Below the pieces are notes generated by a model. It worked only from the letters and a program-made list of their open reading frames with translations, made no database searches and was not told the origin of the DNA. A stretch of DNA of 64,000 nucleotides. It comes from Pseudomonas graminis. GTDB lineage: Bacteria > Pseudomonadota > Gammaproteobacteria > Pseudomonadales > Pseudomonadaceae. The translations under genes were made by a program, and so were the position numbers. Shown here in pieces: positions 29,488 through 39,066 of the stretch (position 1 is its first letter; every line of letters begins with the position of its first letter). The stretch lies in NCBI RefSeq assembly GCF_001705435.1, contig NZ_MDEN01000058.1, positions 62,001 through 126,000 on the forward strand, read 5' to 3'.

Positions 29488-30782
29488 CACGCGCCCTCCA
29501 CTTTAGCCAGCACGCCTTTGCGTGGCTGCACGCCGGTACGGCTGATGCGGATCAAGCCACGGGGACGCCAGATCATCATCAGCACCATGAGGATGCCGAA
29601 CAGCAAGACGCGGTATTCCGCGAAGCTGCGCAGCAGTTCCGGTGCGACGGTCAGCACGAACGCCGCAATGACCACGCCGACGGTCGAGCCCATGCCGCCG
29701 AGCACGACGATGGCGAGAATGAGCGCGGACTCGAAGAAGGTGAACGAGGTCGGGTTGACGAAGCCTTGATAGCTGGCGAAGAACACGCCGGCCAGCCCTG
29801 CGGTCGAGGCGCCGATGGTGAAAGCCGAAAGCTTGACCAGCACGTGGTTCAGGCCCATGGAGCGGCAGGCGATTTCGTCTTCACGCAGTGCCTCCCACGC
29901 GCGGCCGACCGGCATGCGCGTCAGGCGATGCTTGACGTACAGCACCGCCAACACGACCAGGAACAGCACGGTGTAGATGAAAATGAATTTCAGGTCCGGG
30001 TTGTATTCGAAGCCGAAATACTCGTGGATGGGGATGCCGCCGTCTTTCGCGCGACGTCCGAACTCCAGGCCGAAGAAGGTCGGCGCAGGCACCGCCACGC
30101 CGTTGGGTCCGCCGGTGAACGACAGCCAGTTATTGAGCACCAGACGAATGATCTCGCCGAAGCCCAGGGTCACGATCGCCAGGTAATCCCCGTGCATGCG
30201 CAGCACCGGAAAGCCGAGGATGCAACCGGCAAGCGCCGCCGCAATGGCTGCCAGCGGCAACGCCGACCAGAACCCCAGGCCCAGATACTGATAACCCAGT
30301 GCCAGGCCGTACGCGCCAATCGCATAGAAAGCCACGTAACCCAGATCGAGCAGACCAGCGAGCCCTACCACGATATTAAGGCCCAGGCCCAGCAGCACAT
30401 AGATCAGGCCGAGGATCACCACGGTCAGCACATACTTGTCGGCGAAGACCGGGAAAATCACCGCAATCAGAATCATCAGCGGAATGATGAAACGCAGGCG
30501 CGTCTTGTAACCCGGTGGCAGCACGTGCACGCCTGAGCCCGAGTTTTCGAAGCTCTGGGCGATGGCCACGCCCTTCGGCGTCTGCAGGAACAGGCTCATG
30601 AAGAAACGACCGACAACGACCACGCCCACCAGCACGGCGACGCGCCCTGGTTGCAGGTTGAAGCCGTAACCGTCGAGCACGATGCCGACGATCGGGCCGA
30701 ACACGATCAACGCCAGCAGTCCGGCGATCACCGCGTCGATCAGGCTTTGTTTGATATCAATGGGTTTAGTAGGTGCAGACAT
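29487..30782 (-). CDS. livM: branched-chain/polar amino-acid ABC transporter permease LivM
   Basis: A 431-residue LivM permease, long for the family because of an N-terminal region of about 120 residues with three membrane segments (SLIDAVIAGLLALIVFGPIV) as in BraE. The core GLNIVVGLAGLLDLGYVAFYAIGAYG is near residues 155-180. The ATPase-contact loop MPVGRAWEALREDEIACRSMGLN is at about 295-317. Start at 30782 (MSAPTKPIDIKQS), two bases after the livH stop; the open frame to 31163 runs inside livH. Confidence 0.93.
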   Translation of the reverse strand: MSAPTKPIDIKQSLIDAVIAGLLALIVFGPIVGIVLDGYGFNLQPGRVAVLVGVVVVGRFFMSLFLQTPKGVAIAQSFENSGSGVHVLPPGYKTRLRFIIPLMILIAVIFPVFADKYVLTVVILGLIYVLLGLGLNIVVGLAGLLDLGYVAFYAIGAYGLALGYQYLGLGFWSALPLAAIAAALAGCILGFPVLRMHGDYLAIVTLGFGEIIRLVLNNWLSFTGGPNGVAVPAPTFFGLEFGRRAKDGGIPIHEYFGFEYNPDLKFIFIYTVLFLVVLAVLYVKHRLTRMPVGRAWEALREDEIACRSMGLNHVLVKLSAFTIGASTAGLAGVFFASYQGFVNPTSFTFFESALILAIVVLGGMGSTVGVVIAAFVLTVAPELLRSFAEYRVLLFGILMVLMMIWRPRGLIRISRTGVQPRKGVLAKVEGA

Positions 30783-30784
30783 GG

Positions 30785-31699
<915 letters not shown>

Positions 31700-31835
31700 C
31701 ACGCACGCTCACGAACTTGAAAGGCCAGCCTGACGCGCGGCGACCATTCCCTCGTGAGGAACAGAGCGGCGCACACAGTGGCAACAGAAGAAATCCGGCG
31801 CCGCTGTCAGACAGCGCCGATTACCGGATCAGAAC

Positions 31836-31860
31836 GTTTCCCGACTCACCCCCGGGAAAC
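31836..31860 (-). promoter_or_regulatory. intercistronic stem-loop between binding-protein and permease genes
   Basis: GTTTCCCG and CGGGAAAC form a perfect eight-base stem, with a second weaker hairpin (GGCGCTGTC/GACAGCGGCGCC) beside it. Placed 25 bases after the binding-protein stop, it probably protects that mRNA end and lowers read-through into the membrane genes. There is no T-run. Confidence 0.6.
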
Positions 31861-31884
31861 GGCCGATCCGACTAAGCGCTTAAC

Positions 31885-33021
31885 TCACTTCTGCTTTTCG
31901 AGCTGGTGATATTTGCCGTCCTTGTCCCACTGGTAAACCACGTAGTCAGAGACTTTCAGGTCGCCCTTGGTGTCCCAGGCTTTCTCGCCCATGACGGTTT
32001 TGACAGGATGGGCTTTCAGGAACTTGGCAGCGTCCTCGCCTTTGTTCGACTTGGCGCCGTTAAAGCCAGCAGCCAGGGCCTGAACCGAAGCGTAAGCGTA
32101 GAGGGTGTAGCCTTCTGGCTCGTAGCCGGATTTGCGGAACTGCTCAACCACAGCCTTGCTGTCTGGCAGCATGCGCGGGTCGGCGCCGAAGGTCATGTAC
32201 ACGCCATCGACGTATTGCGCGCCGCCAGCGGTGGTCACCAGCTCGTCGGTCACAACGCCGTCGTCGGACATGAACTTCACGTCTTTCAGGCCTTGCTCAC
32301 GCAGTTGGCGAACCAGTGGACCGGCTTCCGGGTGCAGGCCGCCGAAGTAAACGACGTCAGCGCCAACGGAGCGGATCTTGGTGACCAGGGCGCTGAAGTC
32401 TTTTTCGCCACGGGTCAGACCTTCTTCCAGCACAGGCTTCACGCCGCGAGCGGTGAGCTGCTTGGCGGTGGCGTCTGCCAGGCCTTTGCCGTAGGTGTCT
32501 TTGTCGTTGATGACGGCGATCTTCTTGCCCTTGAGCACGTCGACGATGTAGTCGCCGGCAACGACGCCTTGCTGATCGTCACGACCGCACATGCGGAACA
32601 TGGCGCTCAGGCCGCGCTCGGTCACGGTCGGGTTGGTAGAGCCAGGAGTGATCGCGATGATGCCGGCTTCGTCATAGACTTCCGACGCCGGGATGGTCGA
32701 GGAGGAGCAGAAGTGACCGACAACGCCGGCAACTTTGTCGGACGCGGCCTTGTTGGCGACGGCAACGGCCTGTTTCGGTTCGCACGCATCGTCGTAGGCG
32801 GTCAGGACGATTTTGTCGCCGTTGACGCCGCCCGCAGCGTTAATGGCATCGGCAGCCGCTTGAGCGCCCTTCATGTACTGTTCGCCGAATGAGGCGTTGG
32901 CGCCGGTCATCGGGCCTGCAACGCCGATCTTGATGTCGGCTGCCTGCGCAAATGAAGCCGCACCCATGGCAGTAGCCACGGCGAGTGCGAGAAAGCCTTT
33001 TCTGTAGAACGTCTGCGACAT
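31885..33021 (-). CDS. branched-chain/polar amino-acid ABC transporter substrate-binding protein
   Basis: A 378-residue periplasmic binding protein of the LivJ/BraC family. Residues 1-27 are a signal peptide (KGFLALAVATAMGAASFAQA). The mature start ADIKIGVAGPMTGANASFGE, the cysteine-bearing AYDDACEPKQAVAVANK, the ligand loop VGHFCSSSTIPASEVY and YFGGLHPEAGPLVRQLREQG are typical. It diverges from BraC in the second half, so the ligand may not be Leu/Ile/Val. CAGGAGCACCAACTC is the ribosome site. It is the first gene of the operon, under a sigma-54 promoter. Confidence 0.92.
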   Translation of the reverse strand: MSQTFYRKGFLALAVATAMGAASFAQAADIKIGVAGPMTGANASFGEQYMKGAQAAADAINAAGGVNGDKIVLTAYDDACEPKQAVAVANKAASDKVAGVVGHFCSSSTIPASEVYDEAGIIAITPGSTNPTVTERGLSAMFRMCGRDDQQGVVAGDYIVDVLKGKKIAVINDKDTYGKGLADATAKQLTARGVKPVLEEGLTRGEKDFSALVTKIRSVGADVVYFGGLHPEAGPLVRQLREQGLKDVKFMSDDGVVTDELVTTAGGAQYVDGVYMTFGADPRMLPDSKAVVEQFRKSGYEPEGYTLYAYASVQALAAGFNGAKSNKGEDAAKFLKAHPVKTVMGEKAWDTKGDLKVSDYVVYQWDKDGKYHQLEKQK

Positions 33022-33074
33022 GAGTTGGTGCTCCTGGGTTTTTTAATTAGCACTGCGACCACAGAGCTGCTGCG

Positions 33075-33090
33075 AGCAAGTGGCGTGCCA
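33075..33090 (-). promoter_or_regulatory. sigma-54 promoter of the amino-acid ABC transporter
   Basis: Read on the minus strand, TGGCACG-CCAC-TTGCT is an exact match to the -24/-12 consensus with GG-N10-GC spacing. Transcription would begin near 33065, leaving a 5' leader of about 44 bases before the binding-protein start. Confidence 0.87.
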
Positions 33091-33287
33091 TCGGTTTTTT
33101 ATTCTTGAGAAACTCGTCGTTTTGTCGCTATCCGACTGATTTCTGCCCTTTTTCACGGGGCGTGCAACCGTCTAAACCGCGCAAGGTGCAACCTCGCGAC
33201 TTTAAAAGAGCAACCCTGGCGAGACAGACGCGCAACCGCGCCGTTCTCACCTGTACAACCCTGTTGTTACAGCGTGCGTCACCGAAC

Positions 33288-33304
33288 TGCACACCGTCGG
33301 TGCG
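33288..33304. promoter_or_regulatory. NtrC-like enhancer site
   Basis: TGCACA-CCGTC-GGTGCG fits TGCACC-N5-GGTGCA at 10 of 12 positions, with both differing bases at half-site ends. It lies about 220 bases upstream of the sigma-54 promoter, in the range of enhancer sites. Confidence 0.5.
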
Positions 33305-33377
33305 GATCCGCTACGGGCCGCACCATTTGAGGGTAGTGGATGTAGGAGAAAGCGTTGTTTTGGAGAGAGAATTCTTC

Positions 33378-34661
33378 TTAGATTACGATTCTGAGGCACT
33401 GTCCCGCATGGTATAGCGAAAAGCCAGCCTCGTACAAAGAACTGCGCAGTCCGACGGCCGCCAGCGGCTGCATCTGCGCAAAGGGGATGGGTAAAACACT
33501 GGCGTTGCCGCTGCACAGGTAATCGGCGAATGCTTTGCCGACGACTGTCCCAGTGGTGTTGCCGCGTCCGTTGTAACCGGTGACCGCGACCAGTCCTGGT
33601 GCAGGCTCAAACATTCGCAGCAAGTGATCGGGCGTAAACGCGATGCAGCCGGTCCAGGTGCATTCCCACTCGACCGTTTTGAGGTACGGAAAATAATGCT
33701 GTTGCACACGATCGGCCCACGCTTTGAGAAACCAGCCAGGCTTTTGATTGCCATTGCCCAGACTGCCCAACAACAACCGGCCATCGGCATCGCGACGGAT
33801 GCTGCTGAGCACCTGCCGCGTGTCCCAGGAGCCCTGCCCGCCCGGTAAAATCCGCTGCGCCGCGTCTTCGGTCAGCGGCGCCGAGGCCACTTGATAGTAA
33901 TAGCCGGGGAAGAAGTTGCGCCGAAGCTCCGTCCACTCGCCCTCGGTGTAGGCGTTGGAGGCGATGACGACTTGCTCGGCAAGCACCGCGCCGTTTTCAG
34001 TGATCACGCACCAGCGCGAGCCTTGTCGCTCAAGGCGTCTGACCGGCGAGTGGTCGAAACGCTGACCGCCCAACTGCGTGACGGCCGCCGCCAGCCCGCT
34101 GGTATAGGCCATCGGGTTAATGGTGCCGGCGCGGTGATCAAGTAAAGCGGAGGTGATCTCGGTGGTGCCGGTCGCTTCCTGACAGACCTTGCCGGTGAGC
34201 AACTCCACTGGCGCGCCGCGACGTTTCCACTGTTCCTCACGGCTGCGCAGGTCCAGCTCGCCTTTGGCGTTGTGGGCCATGTGCAGCGTGCCTTTGCGCG
34301 TCGCCTGGCAGTCGATGCCGTATTTTTCGATGAGGCTGAAGACCAGCGACGGCGCGTTGCCGAGCATGGTGTTGAGCTGGCTGCCGACTGTCTCGCCGAA
34401 CCCGGCTTCAATGTCGTCAGGCGGAATCCACAGGCCGGCGTTGACCAATCCTACGTTCCGGCCGGACCCGCCCTGCCCGGTGCGATGGGCTTCGACGACA
34501 GCAACGGTCTTGCCCTGCTCAAGCAAATGAATGGCCGCCGATAAACCCGTGATACCTGCGCCGATGACGCACACATCGACCGTCACTTCCCCGCTCAAGG
34601 CGGGCGCCTCCGGCCTTTGCGGCGTCAGCGTTTCCCACAGACATTCTTCGCGTAACGGCAT
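33378..34661 (-). CDS. amaA: FAD-dependent oxidoreductase, L-pipecolate oxidase AmaA
   Basis: A 427-residue DAO-family flavoenzyme. The FAD-binding motif is VCVIGAGITGLSAAIHLLEQG at about 31-51 and GGSGRNVGLVNAG follows. The C-terminal FAD contact is VAVTGYNGRGNTTGTVVGKAFAD. Start MPLREECLWETLTP at 34661. The gene sits after amaB and an oppositely oriented LysR gene, the arrangement of P. putida amaA-amaB-lysR, where AmaA oxidises L-pipecolate to piperideine-6-carboxylate in D-lysine catabolism. Assignment rests on that context plus length (428 residues in P. putida as I recall). Confidence 0.82.
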   Translation of the reverse strand: MPLREECLWETLTPQRPEAPALSGEVTVDVCVIGAGITGLSAAIHLLEQGKTVAVVEAHRTGQGGSGRNVGLVNAGLWIPPDDIEAGFGETVGSQLNTMLGNAPSLVFSLIEKYGIDCQATRKGTLHMAHNAKGELDLRSREEQWKRRGAPVELLTGKVCQEATGTTEITSALLDHRAGTINPMAYTSGLAAAVTQLGGQRFDHSPVRRLERQGSRWCVITENGAVLAEQVVIASNAYTEGEWTELRRNFFPGYYYQVASAPLTEDAAQRILPGGQGSWDTRQVLSSIRRDADGRLLLGSLGNGNQKPGWFLKAWADRVQQHYFPYLKTVEWECTWTGCIAFTPDHLLRMFEPAPGLVAVTGYNGRGNTTGTVVGKAFADYLCSGNASVLPIPFAQMQPLAAVGLRSSLYEAGFSLYHAGQCLRIVI

Positions 34662-34696
34662 CGCAAAACCTCGGAAAGAGACAGCCAGACCATTGA

Positions 34697-34728
34697 TCGT
34701 TCCCACGCTCCGCGTGGTAATGCATGCG
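34697..34728. repeat. short REP, CGTTCCCACGCTCCGCGTGG type
   Basis: CACGCTCCGCGTG forms a small perfect hairpin within GTTCCCACGCTCCGCGTGGT, a dispersed pseudomonad word. It lies 36 bases before amaA. Confidence 0.65.
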
Positions 34729-34745
34729 CGCGGATGGCTTAAACC

Positions 34746-34878
34746 TGTAGGAGCGTGGCTTGTCCCGCGATCGGCTGCGCAGCAGTCGTAATGCGTTTCC
34801 CCGGTTGACTCAGACAAACCGGGTTCAAGAACTTACTGCCGCTGCGCGCCAGATCGCGGGACAAGCCACGCTCCTACA
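34746..34878. repeat. REPIN, TGTAGGAGCGTGGCTTGTCC family
   Basis: TGTAGGAGCGTGGCTTGTCC at 34746 and its reverse complement ending CACGCTCCTACA at 34878 frame about 80 bases. It fills the amaB-amaA gap and immediately follows the amaB stop, so it could separate the two messages. Confidence 0.9.
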
Positions 34879-34885
34879 CAAACCA

Positions 34886-36376
34886 TCAATCAAACGTAAT
34901 GCCCTGCGCCAGCGGCAGTTCGCGGGAGTAGTTCACCGTCGCGGTCTGGCGACGCATGTAGCCTTTCCAGGAGTCCGAGCCGGATTCGCGGCCACCGCCG
35001 GTTTCTTTCTCGCCACCGAACGCGCCGCCAATCTCTGCACCACTCGGGCCAATGTTGACGTTGGCGATGCCGCAATCGCTGCCCAGTGCCGAAATGAACT
35101 GCTCGGCTTCGCGCACGTCAGTGGTGAAAATGCAGGACGACAGACCTTGGGGGACGTCATTGTTCAGACGAACCGCCTCGCTGAATTCCTCATAGCCCAC
35201 CACGTACAAAATCGGCGCGAAGGTTTCGCTGCGCACGACCTCGCTCTGTTCCGGCATCTCGACGATGGCCGGCGAGACGTAATAAGCGTTCGGGAATTTC
35301 TCCTCCAACTGGCGCTTGCCGCCGAACACCTTGCCGCCTTCGCTCAACGCCTGCTCCAGCGCTTCCTGCATGTTTTCGTAGCTTTGCTTGTCGATCAGCG
35401 GACCGACCAGATTGCCTTCCAGCGGATGCCCGATGCGCACTTTGGCGTACGCCGCTTTCAGGCGCTCGACGAACTCCGCCTTCACCGACGAGTGCGCAAT
35501 CAAACGGCGCAGGGTGGTGCAGCGTTGACCGGCCGTGCCGACGGCACTGAACAGCACCGCGCGCACGGCCAGATCCAGATCGGCACTCGGGGTCAGAATC
35601 ATCGCGTTGTTGCCGCCCAGCTCCAGAATGCTGCGGGCGAAACGTGCAGCGAGTTTCGGCGCCACTTCGCGGCCCATGCGCGTGCTGCCAGTGGCGCTGA
35701 TCAATGCGACGCGGATGTCATCGACCAACGCCTCACCGGCTTCGCGGCCGCCGACGATGCATTGGGTGAGGTACTGCGGGGCATCCGAAAATTCAGCGGC
35801 GACTTTATCGAACAGGGCCTGACAGGCCAGCGCAGTGAGGGGCGTTTTTTCCGACGGTTTCCAGATCACCGCGTTACCGCAGACCAGCGCCAGCGCGGTG
35901 TTCCACGACCAGACCGCGACAGGGAAGTTGAACGCGCTGATAACGCCGACAACCCCCAGCGGATGCCAAGTCTCACGCATGTGGTGGCCCGGGCGCTCGG
36001 AAGCGATGGTCAGGCCGTACATCTGGCGCGACAGGCCGACGGCGAAGTCGCAGATGTCGATCATTTCCTGCACTTCACCCAGCCCTTCCTGAGTGATCTT
36101 GCCGGCTTCCCACGACACCAGTTCACCGAGGTCGGCTTTGTGCTTGCGCAGCGCTTCGCCAAACAGACGAATCAGCTCGCCGCGACGGGGTGCAGGCACT
36201 TTGCGCCAGGCTTCGAAAGCGTGATCGGCGCGGGTGATGCGCTGCTCGACTTCGGCGGCGCTTTCCCAGCTCACCGACGCGACCTGGCTGCCATCGATCG
36301 GCGTGTGAACAGGCTTGTCACCCTGTTGATAAAGCGCGGCGTCGACACCGAGTCGGGTAAGCAGGTCGTTGAGCAT
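34886..36376 (-). CDS. amaB: aldehyde dehydrogenase, L-piperidine-6-carboxylate dehydrogenase AmaB
   Basis: A 496-residue ALDH7A1-like (antiquitin) dehydrogenase. It oxidises the open form of piperideine-6-carboxylate (2-aminoadipate semialdehyde) to 2-aminoadipate with NAD. VISAFNFPVAVWSWN and WKPSEKTPLT hold the catalytic Asn and cofactor Lys. ATGSTRMGREVA is the glycine loop, FARSILELGGNNAMI has the general base Glu and GTAGQRCTTLRRL the nucleophile Cys. The GPSGAEIGGAFGGEKETGGGRESGSDSWK end is the ALDH7 signature. CAGGAGAAACC precedes the ATG. A LysR gene diverges from it. Confidence 0.9.
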   Translation of the reverse strand: MLNDLLTRLGVDAALYQQGDKPVHTPIDGSQVASVSWESAAEVEQRITRADHAFEAWRKVPAPRRGELIRLFGEALRKHKADLGELVSWEAGKITQEGLGEVQEMIDICDFAVGLSRQMYGLTIASERPGHHMRETWHPLGVVGVISAFNFPVAVWSWNTALALVCGNAVIWKPSEKTPLTALACQALFDKVAAEFSDAPQYLTQCIVGGREAGEALVDDIRVALISATGSTRMGREVAPKLAARFARSILELGGNNAMILTPSADLDLAVRAVLFSAVGTAGQRCTTLRRLIAHSSVKAEFVERLKAAYAKVRIGHPLEGNLVGPLIDKQSYENMQEALEQALSEGGKVFGGKRQLEEKFPNAYYVSPAIVEMPEQSEVVRSETFAPILYVVGYEEFSEAVRLNNDVPQGLSSCIFTTDVREAEQFISALGSDCGIANVNIGPSGAEIGGAFGGEKETGGGRESGSDSWKGYMRRQTATVNYSRELPLAQGITFD

Positions 36377-36532
36377 GGTTTCTCCTGGAACTGTTCGTAA
36401 GCGCAAAAGCGGAATGCCAAATGTGGGTTATTTCGTCAGCCTCTAGTAATAGCTGGCCGGCGACACTGCAACAAACGACGATTAAGCGAGATATCATTCC
36501 GTTTTTTCATGCTGACGCTGAACGAGCCGAAT

Positions 36533-37438
36533 ATGCTGAGCAAACGCCATCTCCCGTCGGTCACCGCGCTGCAATGTTTTGAAGCGGTGACCCGTCACCT
36601 GAGTTTCACCCGCGCGGCCGAGGAGCTGAACCTCACCCAGAGCGCGGTCAGCAAGCAGGTCGCCCAGCTGGAAGAATTGGTGCAGCACCTGTTGTTCCGA
36701 CGGGTGCGTCGACGCCTGCAACTGACGCCAGCCGGTGCGCTGTACTTGGGAGAGGTGCGCAAAGTGCTCACGCAGATGGAGATGTCGACGCACTTCCTGC
36801 GTTCCTACGGCGGCGAAACCGAAGTCCTGCGGGTGTCGACACCCTCGACCTTCGGCGCCCGCTGGCTGGTGCCACGGCTCAAGGGCTGGCGCTTGCGTCA
36901 TCCGCACATTCATCTGGATCTGGTCAACGAACAGGAGAGCGATGATGTAGCCCAGAGCCGCTGCGACCTGTCGTTCTATTTCGGCGGTGGCGCCCGACCC
37001 GGTGCGGAGAGCGTGAAGCTGTTCAGTGAAGAGCTAGTGCCAGTATGCGCTCCCGGCAGCCTGCCCGATGAACCCTTCACCGATCCTACGCAACTGACCG
37101 ATCTGGTCCTGCTGCAAAACGCGCACCGTCCCCAGGCCTGGCATGACTGGTTCGACAGTCAGGGTCACCAGACCGAGCACAGCTACCACGGCCCGCGCTT
37201 CGAAACGATCTATATGTGCATTCGTGCGGCGCAAGTGGGCTGCGGCGTCGCGCTGCTGCCCCGGTTTCTGGTGGAGGAAGAGCTGACGGACGGCAAGCTG
37301 ATCATCCCCTGGCCCCACGCCCTGCCCAGTCAGGACGCCTACTACCTCGCATACCCGGAGCACGCGGCCGAAGTGCCGAAAATCCGCGTGTTTGTGGAAT
37401 GGATGCTCGAACAGCTCAACGAGCCAACGCCGCAGTAA
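36533..37438 (+). CDS. LysR family regulator (GcvA-like), probable regulator of amaAB
   Basis: A 301-residue LysR-type regulator. The winged helix is LPSVTALQCFEAVTRHLSFTRAAEELNLTQSAVSKQVAQLEE, wording typical of the GcvA/AmpR group. The effector domain follows (LRVSTPSTFGARWLVPRLK; QVGCGVALLPRFLVEEELTDGKL). The ATG at 36533 is used; an ATG at 36509 adds eight residues. It diverges from amaB across 156 bases and matches the lysR gene beside P. putida amaAB, so control of amaAB by pipecolate or a lysine catabolite is inferred. Confidence 0.87.
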   Translation: MLSKRHLPSVTALQCFEAVTRHLSFTRAAEELNLTQSAVSKQVAQLEELVQHLLFRRVRRRLQLTPAGALYLGEVRKVLTQMEMSTHFLRSYGGETEVLRVSTPSTFGARWLVPRLKGWRLRHPHIHLDLVNEQESDDVAQSRCDLSFYFGGGARPGAESVKLFSEELVPVCAPGSLPDEPFTDPTQLTDLVLLQNAHRPQAWHDWFDSQGHQTEHSYHGPRFETIYMCIRAAQVGCGVALLPRFLVEEELTDGKLIIPWPHALPSQDAYYLAYPEHAAEVPKIRVFVEWMLEQLNEPTPQ

Positions 37439-37442
37439 AAAC

Positions 37443-37580
37443 ATTCCCGGCTAAAGCCAGTCCTACTGACGTCGCGCAATCTCACAGTAGGACCGGCTTC
37501 AGCCGGGAAGAGGCCAGTTGCGCACCATCAAATCTGCGCCGTGACCACCGACGCCTTCCAGGCCAAAGCCGGTCCTACAA
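37443..37580. repeat. REPIN and extra REP copy between lysR and pncB
   Basis: TTCCCGGCTAAAGCCAGTCC at 37444 faces TAGGACCGGCTTCAGCCGGG ending near 37513. A third, degenerate copy (CAGGCCAAAGCCGGTCCTAC) ends at 37579. From 37583 to 37626 a degenerate direct repeat GGAGTTC..GCCAGTCC occurs twice. The remaining bases to 37807 show no gene. Confidence 0.82.
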
Positions 37581-37807
37581 TTGGAGTTCAGGCCAGTCCA
37601 TGGAATCGGAGTTCCAGCCAGTCCTGCTAGGAGCAGGCAGTCAGTCGCTGAAACATTTCTGCCCCTCTTCCACGACGACTGGCATTATGTCGGCCATCGT
37701 CAATAACAAACCGGACGTACCGCCACAGCGCTACCGCAAGGTTGTATGCGACATCCAATTGAATCCCGGGCCGCACCTTGGCGGCCGCTGCTGGCTGGAG
37801 CGACACA

Positions 37808-39007
37808 ATGAGTGAGAGCGCTTTCGCGGACCGCATCGTGCAGAACCTGCTCGATACCGACCTCTATAAGCTGAGCATGATGCAGGCCGTGCTGCACAAC
37901 TACCCCAACGTCGAAGTGGAGTGGGAGTTTCGCTGCCGCAACGGTGAAGACCTCCGGCCGTATCTGGCCGAGATCCGCCATCAGATCGAGCAGCTCTGCG
38001 ACCTGTCGCTGAGTGTCGAGGAGACCGGTTTCCTCGAACGCATCAACTTCATGAAGCCCGACTTCCTGCGTTTCCTCGGGCTATTCCGCTTCAACCTGCG
38101 CTACGTCCAGACCACCATCGAAAACGACGAACTGTGCATCCGCCTCTCAGGCCCCTGGCTGCACGTGATCCTTTTCGAAGTGCCCGTCCTGGCCATCGTC
38201 AGCGAAGTCCGCAATCGCCATCGCAACCCGGAAACCCTGCTCAGCCAGGCCCGCGATCAGCTGTACCGAAAAATCGACTGGCTCAACGCAACCGCCACCG
38301 CTGATGAACTGGCGGAATTGAAGGTGGCTGACTTCGGCACCCGCCGGCGCTTCTCCTACGCGGTGCAGGAAGACGTCGTTTCGGTGCTGAAAAAGGATTT
38401 CCCCGGCCAGTTCGTCGGCACCAGCAACGTGCACCTGGCGCGCAAATTCGACCTCAAACCCCTCGGCACCATGGCCCACGAGTGGATCATGGCCCATCAG
38501 CAACTCGGCCCGCGGCTGATCGACAGCCAGATTGCCGCCCTCGATTGCTGGGTCCGCGAATACCGCGGCCTGCTGGGTATTGCGCTGACAGACTGCATCA
38601 CCACCGATGCCTTCCTCGGTGATTTCGACCTGTTCTTCGCCAAGCTCTTCGACGGCCTGCGCCACGATTCGGGCGACCCCGTGCAGTGGGCCGAAAAATG
38701 CATCCGGCATTATCAAAAGCTGGGCATCGAGCCGATGAGCAAGACCCTGGTGTTCTCCGACGGGTTGAATCTGCCCAAGGCGCTGGAAATATTCCGCGCG
38801 CTGCGGGGTCGCATCAACGTCAGCTTCGGGATCGGCACCAACCTGACTGCCGACATCCCGGGGATCCAGCCGATGAGCATCGTGCTGAAAATGACTGCCT
38901 GCGCCGGCCAGCCCGTCGCCAAGATTTCCGACGAGCCCGGCAAAACCCAGTGCAAGGACCCGGAGTTCGTGTCCTATCTGCGCCACGTGTTCAAGGTGCC
39001 AGCCTGA
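37808..39007 (+). CDS. pncB: nicotinate phosphoribosyltransferase
   Basis: A 399-residue PncB, converting nicotinate and PRPP to nicotinate mononucleotide in the Preiss-Handler NAD salvage pathway. The opening [20 protein letters not shown] is the family hallmark. The autophosphorylated histidine region is [27 protein letters not shown], and [15 protein letters not shown] plus [11 protein letters not shown] form the phosphoribosyl site. Start at 37808 with CTGGAGCGACACA before it; a frame from 37778 is not needed. nadE follows after 59 bases, so two steps of NAD synthesis are co-expressed. Confidence 0.96.
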   Translation: MSESAFADRIVQNLLDTDLYKLSMMQAVLHNYPNVEVEWEFRCRNGEDLRPYLAEIRHQIEQLCDLSLSVEETGFLERINFMKPDFLRFLGLFRFNLRYVQTTIENDELCIRLSGPWLHVILFEVPVLAIVSEVRNRHRNPETLLSQARDQLYRKIDWLNATATADELAELKVADFGTRRRFSYAVQEDVVSVLKKDFPGQFVGTSNVHLARKFDLKPLGTMAHEWIMAHQQLGPRLIDSQIAALDCWVREYRGLLGIALTDCITTDAFLGDFDLFFAKLFDGLRHDSGDPVQWAEKCIRHYQKLGIEPMSKTLVFSDGLNLPKALEIFRALRGRINVSFGIGTNLTADIPGIQPMSIVLKMTACAGQPVAKISDEPGKTQCKDPEFVSYLRHVFKVPA

Positions 39008-39066
39008 GTCGAGCACCGACCGCCGCCCCTTTTTATGCCATTCCTTTTTTGCTCGAGGAGTCAATC

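Larger units (their letters stand above)
33022..33377. other. leader and control region of the ABC transporter operon
   Basis: Between amaA and the binding-protein gene, both on the minus strand. It contains the sigma-54 promoter and an NtrC-like site listed separately. The region closest to amaA shows no clear terminator. Open frames here on the plus strand are not credible genes. Confidence 0.6.

Noticed and set aside
33105..33416. 103-codon plus-strand frame in the transporter control region
   Set aside because: It crosses the sigma-54 promoter region and runs into amaA; composition is not protein-like.
36455..36475. Sigma-54-like TGGCCGGCGACACTGCA between amaB and lysR
   Set aside because: Spacing between GG and GC is 11, one too many.
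37680..37697. Sigma-54-like TGGCATTATGTCGGCC before pncB
   Set aside because: GG-N10-GC spacing fits, but the -12 element lacks the TT of TTGC and no enhancer site is seen.
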